A DNA stretch of 64,000 bases, taken from NCBI GenBank assembly GCA_023091735.1, contig JALKBU010000145.1:1-64000 (forward strand), in the 5' to 3' direction. The notes under the pieces were generated by a model. It did no database searches. It was given only the letters and a program-made list of their open reading frames with translations, and was not told where the DNA came from. Positions 40,918 through 51,781 of this stretch are shown here, in pieces. This DNA is from Trichomonas tenax (lineage: Eukaryota > Parabasalia > Trichomonadida > Trichomonadidae). How positions within the stretch are numbered: position 1 is the first letter of the stretch; each line of letters opens with the position of its first letter. The position numbers and the translations under genes are program-made.

Positions 40918-41547
40918 TTATGTATATACAGGGATATTAAAAATCGTTACCTCTTTATATTCTTTCCTCACATAAAACTTAAAATAAGGTGCAAGAGATT
41001 GTTCTATGTAACTGACTTCTAAAGGATGAGGAGTCAAATCAAAAATGTAGAATTCTGAAATGTTAGACAATCCGAAAGTATTATCGATTGTATAATAAAC
41101 TTTTGAAGGCAATGTAATCTTTGTTAGCTTAAAGCAACCCTGAAAAATATAAATTTCAAGCGATAATTTGGGACAATCTCCAAATTCTATTTTTTGCAAT
41201 TGAAACATTCTTGAAAAACATGAATAACCAAGGTATTGGACAGACGACAGAATGTACGAATATCTAGCAGACGTTCCCAAAAATGCATCTGTATCAATAT
41301 ATTGCATGGTGTTTGGAATCTGAATCGAATTAATAATCGAGCATCCTTTGAAACAATATTTGGACGTCTTAACTTTGTAATATTTGCTCTTGAAATGGGC
41401 ATACGATGGAATGCGCAATCTTCCTGATATTTGTGCAGGATAAATTGCAGCATTTGCAGAAATGTTAGAACTGTTTCCAATTTGGCATGGTTCATCGTCA
41501 ATTGCTTCGAAGTAAAAATCTAAATAAACAAAACTTGTGATTTCCAA
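40918..41547 (-). pseudogene. BspA-like LRR_5 protein fragment lacking a start codon
   Basis: 209 codons open after a TGA. The first codon is TTG, and no ATG lies before an internal methionine. The sequence starts in the normal N-terminal strand of the family (YLDFYFEAIDDEPCQIGNSS), continues into LRR_5 repeats (YCFKGCSIINSIQIPNTM, LGYSCFSRMFQLQKIEFG, FQGCFKLTKITLPSKV) and ends with a typical short C-terminus (KFYVRKEYKEVTIFNIPVYT). The signal peptide is missing, probably by a frameshift near 41550. The remainder is intact, so the loss is recent or the true start was misassembled. Confidence 0.7.
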
Positions 41548-41638
41548 TCATTCAGTGGTGAATGAAGAAATCTTCGTAAAATTGTCACTTTTATTCATTC
41601 AGAATTCCACTTTTGGAACCTTATTTTCATTATAACTA

Positions 41639-42802
41639 TAGGGTGTCTAATAAATATTTTGCACCCCTTAAATCGTTCAACATTGAAAATATATGAATAA
41701 AAGTCGAATCATTATTTTCGAGATTTTTATGGGTATTTATGATTATATGCCATTTCCTGAATGCATCATAGCTTTTGAAAAAGTCGATTTTTTGATTTCC
41801 TGTGGGATTTTATCGAGGCATTTAATCAAAATATATCTTACTTCTGGAGTTGAATTCATCTATTCGAGTTTAACCAATCAAAAGATTGCTATTCCATAAT
41901 GTTGTTTGCTATACATATTATGAGATGAAATCAACGTTTTGTTGCTAACAAGAGTGATTTTTTACAAATGATTTTCATCTGGGATAACTTTTTATCCAAT
42001 CATGCTATATGACCCGAACTTTCACATTTATATATGGTACTATAGTAGATGCTATTACTTAGTTGCTAACAATATGCCCAATTAATGAGTTTTGATGAAA
42101 AAGAAGGCTTTTTTGCTGTTTTTACGTATGCTCTACCAGATCAAAATGTATCTCACACAGAATGAAATATTGTGCAATGTTTTGATTATACAGGATAAAT
42201 ATGATTATTGGTTGCTGTTAAAATATATCAGGTGGATCTAAATTATCTTTTTTCAAGTGTTTCAACAGCATCAAATTTCTCCATAGGCATTTTGTGTCAC
42301 TTTTGGCTGAACAAATTTTGTCCCAGCTAAATGAAAGTTCTTCTCTGAAACATAAACGAAAAAGCTTCAAACGACTTAATCCGTTTTTGCGATATCAATT
42401 ATAAGCTTTATCGTTTGCAAATATGAATAACTTTCATTATCTGCCTTTCCAGAATTGAATCTTTCATTTTTGTGCAATTTTTGATCCGGGACACTTTATT
42501 GAATGATATCTAGCTCAACTTGAATAATAAGTGCAATATGCTTACACCATTTAATACAGCACTCGATTTCCAATAACATGTGCTTCTTCTTGTTGAAACT
42601 CTTGATGTTCACTAGCCAATAAGATCAAAATATTGTTTCACTCGATGAATTTTTGAATAAAATTTCGAAATTTCAAATGAACGTAAAATTTTAAACGTGC
42701 GCAAAAAACTGATTTGAATAGCATATTTGACCAAATCAACATATATTATAGAGTAACTCATTGGGAATCGATTGATTTTCAAAATATTTATTCGACACCC
42801 TA
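41639..42802. mobile_element. Mariner/Tc1-type element shell with 23-25 bp terminal inverted repeats
   Basis: TATAGGGTGTCTAATAAATA plus TTTTG at 41637-41661 is matched by its complement at 42780-42804 with one difference (24 of 25). Counting TA as the target duplication, the element is about 1,164 bp, close to mariner size. GGGTGTC ends and TA targets are typical of Tc1/mariner. The inside is AT-rich with only short open frames (41693-41899 the longest), and I cannot see a DDE/DDD transposase. It is therefore an internally decayed or replaced copy. Confidence 0.75.
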
Positions 42803-42956
42803 TATTTATTCAATAACAATCATCATAGATGTGAGAAAAAGATATCGAATGTGATATGGATTCATTCTGATGATTGTTTGACACGGTTTAAAGATTGTGA
42901 CACCAAGTTCATATGCATCATATAAAACAGGAAAAGATGAGAATAGATTAGAAGGA

Positions 42957-43340
42957 TAATATGGATTCAATGGATCTACAGTAATCGAATTTAGATATGG
43001 ACTTTAATTGAATGACATTCCTAATACATGTTCAACATATTGTCCGAAATGGATAGATGCGAAGCCTGTTCCTCCAAACGAATTAGAAAAAAAGGAACTT
43101 AAGATTTGGAGGAAGCAATATTTTTGTCATTTTATTTGCACCGAGAAATGCATTATCTCGTATTACTGTTATATTAGATTGGCTTAAATTACATTTATAG
43201 CATGCACTAGTTTCAATATAACTACGATTTCGCCTGTATATGATGCATCGAATTTGATAATTGAAGTGCTGTTGGAATTTGCTACTCGATCTGACACTTA
43301 ATCAAATTTCTACGTTTACTTCTTGAACAAAATCGATTTA
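42957..43340 (-). pseudogene. BspA-like fragment, relative of 45200-45845
   Basis: DNA matches 45436-45830 in the same orientation (for example GGATTCAATGGATCTACAGT in both). The minus-strand reading gives SIHFGQYVEHVLGMSFN, a TAA, then SPYLNSITVDPLNPY, an LRR_5 pattern. The stop positions differ from the sister copy, so each decayed independently after duplication. Confidence 0.65.
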
Positions 43341-44031
43341 CCTCATGATTTTTTTCTGACAATATGACAAATTTTTCTGACATTCGTCAACAATGATTCA
43401 AGCGTTTTTATTTTTTATTTATTTATTTTGAACGCAATGGAAATTGATTTATTTAACTTAGTAATCTCAAATACGTTCAAATTCAAACGATTTTGTCTGA
43501 TGTTCAACACGCAGTGAATTCAGAACCAAGGAGAAAACTTTCTCAGAACATTCAAGGACGCAATGCCAATCACTTCCTGAAGAATAAAACACCTTAACAT
43601 TACAAATGACAGAATGAATCAGTTTGTCGTCAAAAATTCAAACATTGTTGTGAAATAAAATATTGAAAAAAAAAACATTGACATCAAAGAACAGAGTGAG
43701 AGAAGGAAATATTTGAAAATAATCGTTGAGAGAGTTCTGTAAAAGGTTTGCACTATTTTTTGACACTCTGTCGGAATTTTCGAGTGTCTTTCTCCTTCCT
43801 TTACTCACTATTGATGGGCTCATGTGGCCTGATGATAAACAAAACTATGGCTGCAAGCATCTCAGTGTCATAATGTTGCATGAAACCTCTTTGTTCAGTG
43901 AATCAATTTTAAAGAGGAATCATTAAAATAATTTTCGCTTCGAAGATATTTTTTCACTTTTCAATCTGAAACAATTTCTTTGTTTTCGGATTTTTTCACA
44001 GAGTGATTAGATCTTCATAAATCACATTTAT
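43341..44031. other. Intergenic DNA between two dead surface genes
   Basis: Contains CTGACAATATGACAAATTTT-type TGACA repeats at 43365-43390 that resemble 45875-45895 upstream of the sister fragment. No gene supported. Confidence 0.4.
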
Positions 44032-45042
44032 TTGACCGATAACCACAATTACAGCAACATTCAACAAGAATGGAACGATTTCTTCAAAAGCGAAATTTAT
44101 TCTCAATACATTTTCAATAAATCAGACGACAAAACGATCGAAATTTCTTCGAATGAGAAATATTACATACAAAACGTTGTCTTTGTTGAAATGAAGAATA
44201 AATCTATTTTCTACGAATCTAGTTCAAGCGACAACACTATTGTTTTTGTTGAGAGTGCAGTCTTCAGTCTCACTTCTTACGCATCTGATGTCTGGGGTGG
44301 GAATATTTATATAGAAAACGCCGGAAATTGTGTTCAAAGTAAAATTTGTTGCTCGAATTGTTCTTTAAACAATGTTGGAGAACATTCTTATATCAATGTC
44401 GCAAAAAATGCAAACTCTAAAAACTACGTCATTCAGTGCTCGGTTTCGCGTCTGTCTGATGGCATTGGACAAGGAGCATTTTACCATTATTATGGCGACA
44501 TTCATATCAATCAAACAAACATCACAAAATGCGAAAATTGTCGATATTCGAGCTTTTTTATTGGCAAATTAGATAAAAATTCGTCTATTTCAACATCAAA
44601 TTTTGAGAACAATACAGCAACACAAGATATTGGCCTTGGTTTATATATTTCCAATGGATATACACATGAAATGTCAAAATGTAACATTATCACGCAGAAA
44701 ACGGGATCCGCATCATTTGGTGTTATTTATGTTCATGGTTCAGCAACAATTGATTCGTGTGTTATTAAAGATAACAGTCACCCGAATAATGTTTTGTTTC
44801 ATGTATATAATGGAAAAGGTTTTTTCGTCACAAATTCATACATCAACAATCCAAAAGCTTCTTCATTCTCAGGAACAAAACCAGTCACCACTAATTCTAA
44901 TCCAGACAGCAACGAAATCATTTTTCACTTTCATTCAACAGTGAATTGCAACATCACACAATTCATTTCATTTAATGACATCACAAAAAAATTCGCATAC
45001 AATATGCAAGGTTTTGCCGCAACTCAATCAGTCTTTTGTTGA
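44032..45042 (+). pseudogene. Beta-helix surface protein fragment without start or membrane anchor
   Basis: 336 codons of Asn/Ser/Cys-rich beta repeats (GGNIYIENAGNCVQSKICCS, GDIHINQTNITKCENCRYSS), intact inside. The frame opens after a TAG with TTG as first usable codon and no ATG before 44191, so the signal peptide is lost. It ends FAATQSVFC without the Pro/Thr-rich stalk and membrane helix usual in this family. It lies between the duplicated BspA fragments at 42957 and 45200. It resembles the intact gene at 29819-30964 in style, not in detail. Confidence 0.6.
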
Positions 45043-45199
45043 TTTTGATCCATTACCATAAAGATCAATAAATTAATAATAAAAATTTATTTGTCTGTGG
45101 TTTCTTTGAATTGATTGTTTTTCTTCCATCAACGGGAACGCAACGAGATGCAAAGAAATTAATCGCGATGGTAAATATAAATTAACAAGACTTTTGCAA

Positions 45200-45845
45200 T
45201 CATTTATGCAATATCTTTGATAAGTTTAACGTTGCCATTCGATTCATCATATGAAAAGAACTTTCATAATGCGTATTCAATTTTTCCCATCCAATAAAAT
45301 CAAAATTTGTTGCTCCACTTGCAAGTGCAATATCTAAAGATGTAACAGCTTGATAGTGAGGAATATCACTCCATCGAAAGTCAATTGGAGCTCGTTTTAG
45401 TTTGTCTTTGTTATTGTTAAATAAATACCTGTTCTCTGATAATAAATATGGATTCAATGGATCTACAGTAATCAAATTTAGATATGGACTTTGATTGAAC
45501 GACATTCCTAATACATGTTCAACATATTGTCCTAAATGGATAGATTACAGTCCAGTTCCTCCAAATGAATTTGATTCAAGAGAGACAAGATTTGGAGAAA
45601 ACAACATTTTTATCATTTTGATTGCAATGAGAAATGCGTTACCTCTTATTATCGATATATATTAGACTGACTCAAGTCAACACTAATACAAATGCATTGA
45701 TAGCAAGCATCTGTCTCAATTATTTGATAATTTTAATGCGTAACAACGATTTCGCCTGTATATGCTGTGTCTAATTCAATAATTGATGCTCAATTAGCTA
45801 TTTCTACTCGATATGCCACTTAATTAATTCTCTATCTTATACTTT
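45200..45845 (-). pseudogene. BspA-like LRR fragment
   Basis: The last 101 codons are open (MSFNQSPYLNLITVDPLNPY ... RATLNLSKI-type end) and follow an LRR_5 pattern. Upstream the frame continues as FSPNLVSLESNSFGGTGL but is stopped by a TAA near 45546, with more stops further out. An N-terminal strand-like piece (ELDTAYTGEIVVTH) is visible near 45740-45780. It is a second copy of the block at 42957-43340. Confidence 0.65.
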
Positions 45846-46199
45846 GATCTCAGCATAATTTCTTCACGATATTTCTGACATTTTGACAACAGATTTTTGA
45901 CTTTTGCTAAATATTGTCAAATAGAATCTGACTTTCGTCTGTGATTCGATTCATTGTGAAACAATAATGCATTTCAATATCTGTCATCTTGTATAGCTTA
46001 TCCACAGAGTGGGTCATATTTTCGACGAAATTAAGTAAGTAATTTGATTTTATTATGAATTTGATCGCAATACGCGTGGCAATAGTTAGAATATATATTT
46101 GTAAACTAATGAGATAATCAAAAAGTTTAGAGAACTTCACACTTTTTGATTTGAACAATTTGTTTTTTTCATCTTTGCGAAGATAGAAGGTCGTCAAAA

Positions 46200-46329
46200 T
46201 TTTTCGGACATTAATTTTGCTCGACAGAATAATGAACGAAAGAAAATCTTACAGAAGGTTGCAAATGGGCTCCAGCAGAAATATGCTGAAGTTCACTACG
46301 AGCTAGACCTTCTCAACCCAATTCACTAG
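46200..46329 (+). pseudogene. Short coding remnant, helical
   Basis: One frame reads FSDINFARQNNERKKILQKV then ANGLQQKYAEVHYELDLLNP and a TAG. The composition is protein-like and GC-richer than the flanks. No start codon; family unknown, perhaps a coiled-coil protein. Confidence 0.3.
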
Positions 46330-48620
46330 ATAATATCAATGCTTTTAAAGATAATTTTCACGATTTAACATCTTGCTCAAATATCGGGTCTAATACCCTC
46401 CTGACAAATGCCAAAACGCATGGCAATTTCACCGCTTCACTCATCATTATACTTCAAAATCGCAAAATACTATCTTTTCACCACTAAGACAGATTTTCCT
46501 ATAAATCTGTTATTTTTGATATTTAGGTGCTTTATGTTAATTTCAGACTCTTTTCAGTTTAAAAGTTCCGGCCCAATATTTTTATTTCCGCATCTGATTA
46601 TCACAAATTTCAACATTACTCAATTTTATCAAATGTATCATGTTGCACTATGCTTTCCTGTTGTTCCGCTAGATGTATACACATTTTAGACAGCATAACG
46701 GATTTCAGTTTATTCTTTAATACCAACTGTATTGCAAAAAAAACTATATAACAACTACAACTCTATACAACTTTTAAGTTCCTATCGACTTTTACCTATA
46801 TTTTGCTTTTGAATACGTTGATTTTAGAAAAATCCAATAAACTCAACAGTTTATACTATTGATTTTGTAACTTATCGACTACATATGCTTTAAATATATT
46901 TACAATTCTTATTCAACGCCGCTAATTAAGATTTGGAAGAAATATATTTTTCAAATTTCATCTTGTGGACATCAAAAAGCATTTCATGAAAGAGATGTTA
47001 GAACCTCAATGATATGTTTTAAAATCTTTAATACTGTCTTAGATGGCAAATTGTCATGTAATATATGAATATGACATGTAACATACACTTTTACGTGTAA
47101 ATTTGGGAAAAAGTCAGATTAAGTCATGTAAACTATTGAATTTTAGGAAGATATAATATCTATTTCTGATGGTTATCCCTTTATCATACCCATATCAAAT
47201 TGTATTAATTATGATTAAAATGCTATATTATCAATGTTGTTGATAAATACTGATTATTAAAATTTCACATTTTGGAATAGCAATAAATTTTGCTTTTAAG
47301 TCCATGATATTCATATAGTCAGTTGTTAAGTTAAAATAATGATAGAATTATGTTATAATGTCTGTAATTTAAATTATCGAAATTTGGTGTTGGCTTGAAA
47401 TGCATATTTTGTATTGATCAAAATTCTATGCCTATTATTATATGTATTCTATTATGTATTATTGATTAATACTCATAAATTGAAGTTTTAAAGAACATTT
47501 ACGAAAAGTACTCAATATTGTGCTCTAATTACTTCTGTTTGCTGCGGGATTTTTCTGCCATTAAGCATGCGGCGATTATACTCAATACACAAATTTTCCT
47601 CGCGTGCCGCTTTCTTGAACGCATGGTTTTATTGTGAAGGGTGAAGCCCCTCCCAAATCCACCCCTACAAAACAGAAATGAATGTCACATTTTTTATTTG
47701 AATGCTTTGACATATTTTGGATGCTGCACAATCAATATAGCTATTTTACACCAAAAAATATTTGAAAACACAAAAATTTCATAAGTGCGTATAATTCTGA
47801 GTACGTACACTTTGTAGGCTATATAAAAATTGAAAATGTCTGGTCGATTTTCATAACTTATTTGGCCTGTGCGTACTATCAATTATACGCAACATACAAA
47901 AAATTCAGTGAGTTTTAAAATTGAACACGAACTATGGATTATTGATAGGAAAGTAATATATTTTATAACTGATTCCATGGCAAGAGCTATTATGAAGTAT
48001 ATTTACCGTTTAATGAAACTTCCATTTTAACTTTGTCTGCCTGTAATAAAAAATTACTTTTATATTACAAATCGCAAGAGCGTAATGGTTTTGCGTATGT
48101 CCAAAAAATACGCCATTGGAAAATGCGTAAGTGTCGCATACTTACTGCCATCTCGCTAAAAATGTTGATGTTACCCCAACCATCCTATGACTTGAATAGG
48201 AGAAGATTCTGTGGAAATAGCGTTTGACGACCCCCCTCTGCGAAGATAACGTTCCTCTAATATGAATCAATATAACATCATGAATATGAACAGAAGTCGA
48301 GTCTATTTTGCTACTCTGCAATTTTTATGATAATATTTGAAGAAATCTTTGGTAGATAAAGAAAATATAATAAAAACTTTATGGCATCACACAAAAATAC
48401 TCAAAGTCTATATGGCTGTGTATGTTCAAGAACAGCACATAAAATTGCAGGAAAAAATTTATCAAATTGTGGTCGAATCGAAAATTAATATGATGTATAT
48501 GTAGGCTATAAAAAGACTGATATTTGTACCGAGTTAAAAATTGATAAATCTCATTATTTCACGAGATATTGATAAAATCCAAAACATTTCTAAAACAACA
48601 CAGCTATCGGGCTTTTCCCC
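46330..48620. other. Long gene-poor region
   Basis: No convincing gene in about 2.3 kb. Four ACATGT/ACGTGT motif variants cluster at 47052-47130, with an exact TGACATGTAA at 47072-47081. A GC-richer patch at 47540-47680 (GCATGCGGCGATTATACTCA ... GTGAAGCCCCTCCC) has no recognised identity. Open frames at 46408-46689 and 45907-46197 look random. Confidence 0.45.
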
Positions 48621-48680
48621 ATTTCCCATTTGGGGAAAAAAACTTAAATAACATACAAAAAGCAACCCACAATCAAGATG
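48621..48680 (+). promoter_or_regulatory. Shared leader module ending at an ATG, copy A
   Basis: ATTTCCCATTTGGGGAAAAA followed by AACTTAAATAACATACAAAA, AGCAACCCACAATCAAG and ATG. The same arrangement occurs at 53643-53700 before a different reading frame. The module holds a TTTCCCATTTGGGGAAA palindrome. It is probably a conserved promoter and 5' leader. Confidence 0.5.
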
Positions 48681-48797
48681 GCCGAACAACAAATTTAGCA
48701 AATTACTGAGTCGATTTTGAGTCGCCAACAAATTACTAAAGCAATTTGTTCCGGAAAAAATGAGCATAAATTGAATACTTTACAAGACGATACATAA
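48678..48797 (+). pseudogene. Remnant of a small coding sequence after the leader module
   Basis: MAEQQI, a TAG at 48696-48698, then QITESILSRQQITKAICSGK and NEHKLNTLQDDT before a TAA. The remainder is coding-like and in one frame, so a gene with a nonsense mutation once began here. Its end overlaps the first bases of the 285-bp repeat. Family unknown. Confidence 0.4.
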
Positions 48798-49064
48798 AAT
48801 ACATATGGAGGTAGGAAAAGTTTGTCCTTGATGATGTTCTAACCATCCTCGTCCCTTCCACAATCACACACTCTGCTTTCTGTCCTACAGCAAAGAACTC
48901 TCCCGTTTCTCTTCTCGTTTTTCAATGAAAGAAATAATTTCATCACCCAAAAAGTACCATCAAAACAGCTGATTTTCTACCCTCTTACTGTATATCGAAT
49001 GGAGCATTGAAATATCACTCCTTATCCTTGCTTTTCTCGTCTAATAAACACTTTTTTATATAAA
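48780..49064 (-). repeat. 285-bp dispersed repeat, copy B
   Basis: Reverse-oriented near-identical copy of 22231-22515 (about seven mismatches by eye over 285 bp, no indels). Read on the minus strand it carries the same protein-like frame with the same TAG stop, so the stop predates the duplication. Confidence 0.85.
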
Positions 49065-49101
49065 CGGTTTTTTTGTAAAGGATGCACTCAAAATTGACAT
49101 T

Positions 49102-49215
49102 TCAAGAATTACAAATTTTAGAAGGAGCAGATTGAACGATGATCCAGATTTTACCAAAGACATGTCCAGTAATTGCACCCGGCCATAGATCGGGATTATC
49201 CAGTTCACTTTTCAT
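49102..49215 (-). pseudogene. Very short coding-like ORF, 37 aa
   Basis: ATG at 49215: MKSELDNPDLWPGAITGHVF then GKIWIIVQSAP and a TGA at 49102. The residue pattern and codon use look coding although it is short. It could be an exon-size fragment of a dead gene. No family recognised. Confidence 0.25.
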
Positions 49216-49687
49216 TATTTAACAAAAATTTCCAGTTAAGAATCCCAAAAGTGACAACAATTGAAAAACTGTGTTTGATTTTAAAATTTAAATAATCATC
49301 AACACATGGTGAATCATAATAATATTAAAAATGTGACATTTTATTTGAGAAACTCTGTTTGCATTTATCAAAAGTACCATTCCAATAAGTATTTCGAGTA
49401 TAGAATGTGATTATAAAATGAAAAACAACAAATTTGTAATCTACACATGGACCCATATATAAATACCAAAGAATTCGACGAAATAATTATAAAAGTGAAG
49501 TGATACAAAACGTGACACTACGATAATCGTTGGAAAATGATATTTTCTAAAAATTTGATTTTCTTAAGGAAAAACTTTTTTATTTGATATCCTTTATTGA
49601 TATCAATATAATAATTTTCATTTGTTAACAAAAGAAAAAATATTTTTCATTCTGAAAAATTTTAAAAATTTTTTCAATTTTTTCTCA

Positions 49688-50692
49688 ATGAATAAGTTGC
49701 ACGTTTGCAGGACCATTGCCGATGTAATTGCACAGATGTGTGACACAAAGCAGTCCCATTATAAGAACACTGCCGCTATTTCACAGGTTTTAACAGATGC
49801 AAAACAAATCTTTGAAAAGGAGCCTTCTTTCATCGAAGTGGAAGGCAAATATACAGTTGTCGGTGATATTCACGGCAATATCGACATCCTTCTTCGCATT
49901 TTCACGAAGAATGGGTATCCAGACACGACAAAGTACATATTTCTCGGTGATTACGTGGACAGAGGAGAGCATTCGATCGAAGTCATCACTCTCCTCTTCG
50001 CATTCAAAGTACTCTTCCCTAAAAACATTTATTTGATCAGAGGTAATCACGAATCACGATCATTGACATCCGTTTACGGATTCATGGATGAGTGCAAGGT
50101 TCACCATAACATTGACTTATACTCCCTTGCGATGAAAGCTTTTGATAACCTTCCAATTGGAATTCTCTTAAACAAAGAGGTGCTTTGCGTCCACGGAGGT
50201 ATCCCACGCAATATCAATACTCGCGATGAGCTCTTCGGTATAGTAAAAACCGATGGAGAGCCAACCCCAGGACCAGTAACAGATATCTTATGGAGCGATC
50301 CAAGTAATGACGAACACATCCATGGGCAATGTGTCAGAGGTGCAGGTTGCGTCTTTGGACACAACGAAGTTTCTGAATTTATTAAGAAACTTGGTCTTAA
50401 ATTAGTTTGTCGCTCTCATGAAGAATGCCAACAGGGATTTAACTTCCCGTTTGAAGATCAGATCGTTATCACTATTTTTAGCTCTGCAAACTATTGCGGT
50501 TCTCAGAATCATGCAGGTATCCTTAAGTTTGTTGATTCGAGCCTCTCTAGTGCGAGCATTGAATTCTTTAAGCCCTTCACTAAGTGCGCCTACACATTAC
50601 CTAAATCAGTGATGTTCTCGGATATGCGTTTCCACTTAGTAAACGATGAATCAGATACTAGTTCACCAGAAGTTGAAGAACTTCTTGCTTAG
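49688..50692 (+). CDS. Serine/threonine protein phosphatase, PP1/PP2A type
   Basis: 334 aa from ATG 49688 (MNKLHVCRTI); the frame extends upstream only to a TTG. GDIHG (59-63), GDYVDRG (87-93), GNHE (119-122), HGG, WSDPS and a closing SANYCGSQNHAG segment are all present. The usual RAH is RSH, keeping the metal-binding histidine. The compact domain, with short ends, looks like a complete catalytic subunit. A GC-richer coding sequence than its surroundings suggests good expression. It would act with regulatory subunits not encoded here. Two TCATT initiator-like matches lie in the 90 nt upstream. Confidence 0.92.
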   Translation: MNKLHVCRTIADVIAQMCDTKQSHYKNTAAISQVLTDAKQIFEKEPSFIEVEGKYTVVGDIHGNIDILLRIFTKNGYPDTTKYIFLGDYVDRGEHSIEVITLLFAFKVLFPKNIYLIRGNHESRSLTSVYGFMDECKVHHNIDLYSLAMKAFDNLPIGILLNKEVLCVHGGIPRNINTRDELFGIVKTDGEPTPGPVTDILWSDPSNDEHIHGQCVRGAGCVFGHNEVSEFIKKLGLKLVCRSHEECQQGFNFPFEDQIVITIFSSANYCGSQNHAGILKFVDSSLSSASIEFFKPFTKCAYTLPKSVMFSDMRFHLVNDESDTSSPEVEELLA

Positions 50693-51214
50693 AATAAATA
50701 TTTGTTTGAATTTCGTTTAATTGTCGCTTTTTAATAACAGTTGCTTTATAATCTTCTCTATAAAGCTTTTGTCTTTCAGGAATTGCTACATTCCTTGAGT
50801 TCATTACAGGGTTAGCTTAAAATTAGACTAAAATATAATCATATTTTTTGAAAAAATAATAGTTTTATCTTTCCTTTTTTGACTTTGAAAATAGAATGCA
50901 ATTGTTATTATCAGCTGTGAAACAACATTTTCTAAGGCTTTTTATGGATTATTGACAAACTGTAAAATTTTTACATCGCGAGTGTATTCGCTATAGTCAA
51001 CATCGTCGATATTTCAGTTTTCGCATGACAGAAATTTGGAATAAGCATATTGAGGATTTCGGAATTACCCCAATTCGCTGATCGTAATGAAAATGCCTAT
51101 CATAGTGGCAATGCTTAATGGCTGCACGAGTCCCAGGAGACGATAAAAGCTATTGTATAAAAATGCAAAAAAAAATTTAAAAACAGGAATACAAGAACAA
51201 AAACAACAACAAAC
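50693..51214. other. Intergenic DNA
   Basis: AT-rich spacer with no gene or repeat recognised. Confidence 0.45.
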
Positions 51215-51781
51215 TCAGAAGACATTATCTAATGCTATGATCAAGCGCTCAATCAACTGATGAGTTTCTTGAGCAATCTTATATTTTGGGTATTTGTGGT
51301 AGAAATCGAGGCACCTATTGTTGAACTTAAAGCTCATAGCCTGCCAGTCGCATACTAACTCATATGCGTAAACAGGTTCCATTGTTTTTGCTGTTTTAGT
51401 GCGTTCATCATACCATAATGGAGACTCTGAGTGGTGCGGATTATGCGACTTATTGTGATCCCACGCTTTCGCAAAATCTCACATGGCAGCTCTTTTTTCT
51501 GCCTTATTTATAGGGAAGAACTTCCTTCTATAAGCGTCAAACTCTTCAGGAGAGAACTTAGACACGTCGTGGACTTTAGCATTCGCTTCCAACTCGTCTA
51601 TAATTTCTTCCGGAATCAAGTTCATTTCCTTCATCTTGTTGAACACAACACCTACATAATACATGTGCTCTTTGATGTAAGCGGCATATTCCTTTTCTTT
51701 CTGTTCCTTCATTCTGTATAGCAAGTTAGTCGTTTTTGTGAAATGATAAAAAGGGTTAAATGCGAGACTGACATTGCTCAA
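51215..51781 (-). pseudogene. DUF5662-like protein gene with one in-frame TGA
   Basis: From 51781 the frame encodes 188 residues, interrupted only by a TGA at 51479-51481. Before it are EHMYYVGVVFNKMKEMNLIP and KVHDVSKFSPEEFDAYRR; after it DFAKAWDHNKSHNPHHSESP, then ELVCDWQAMSFKFNNRC and a helical end. The H-D-SKFSPEEF, H(N)NPHH and CDW-AMS pattern is that of DUF5662 proteins, which are mainly bacterial and phage-encoded, of unknown biochemical role. A likely shorter start is the Met 23 codons in. The gene reads as nearly intact, so either the TGA is a recent mutation or an error. Confidence 0.65.

Noticed and set aside
39766..51781. Genetic code with TGA read as Trp
   Set aside because: TGA replaces likely Trp in two dead genes, but the intact Myb gene ends in TGA, and intact genes use TGG for Trp; TAA also interrupts the same pseudogene.
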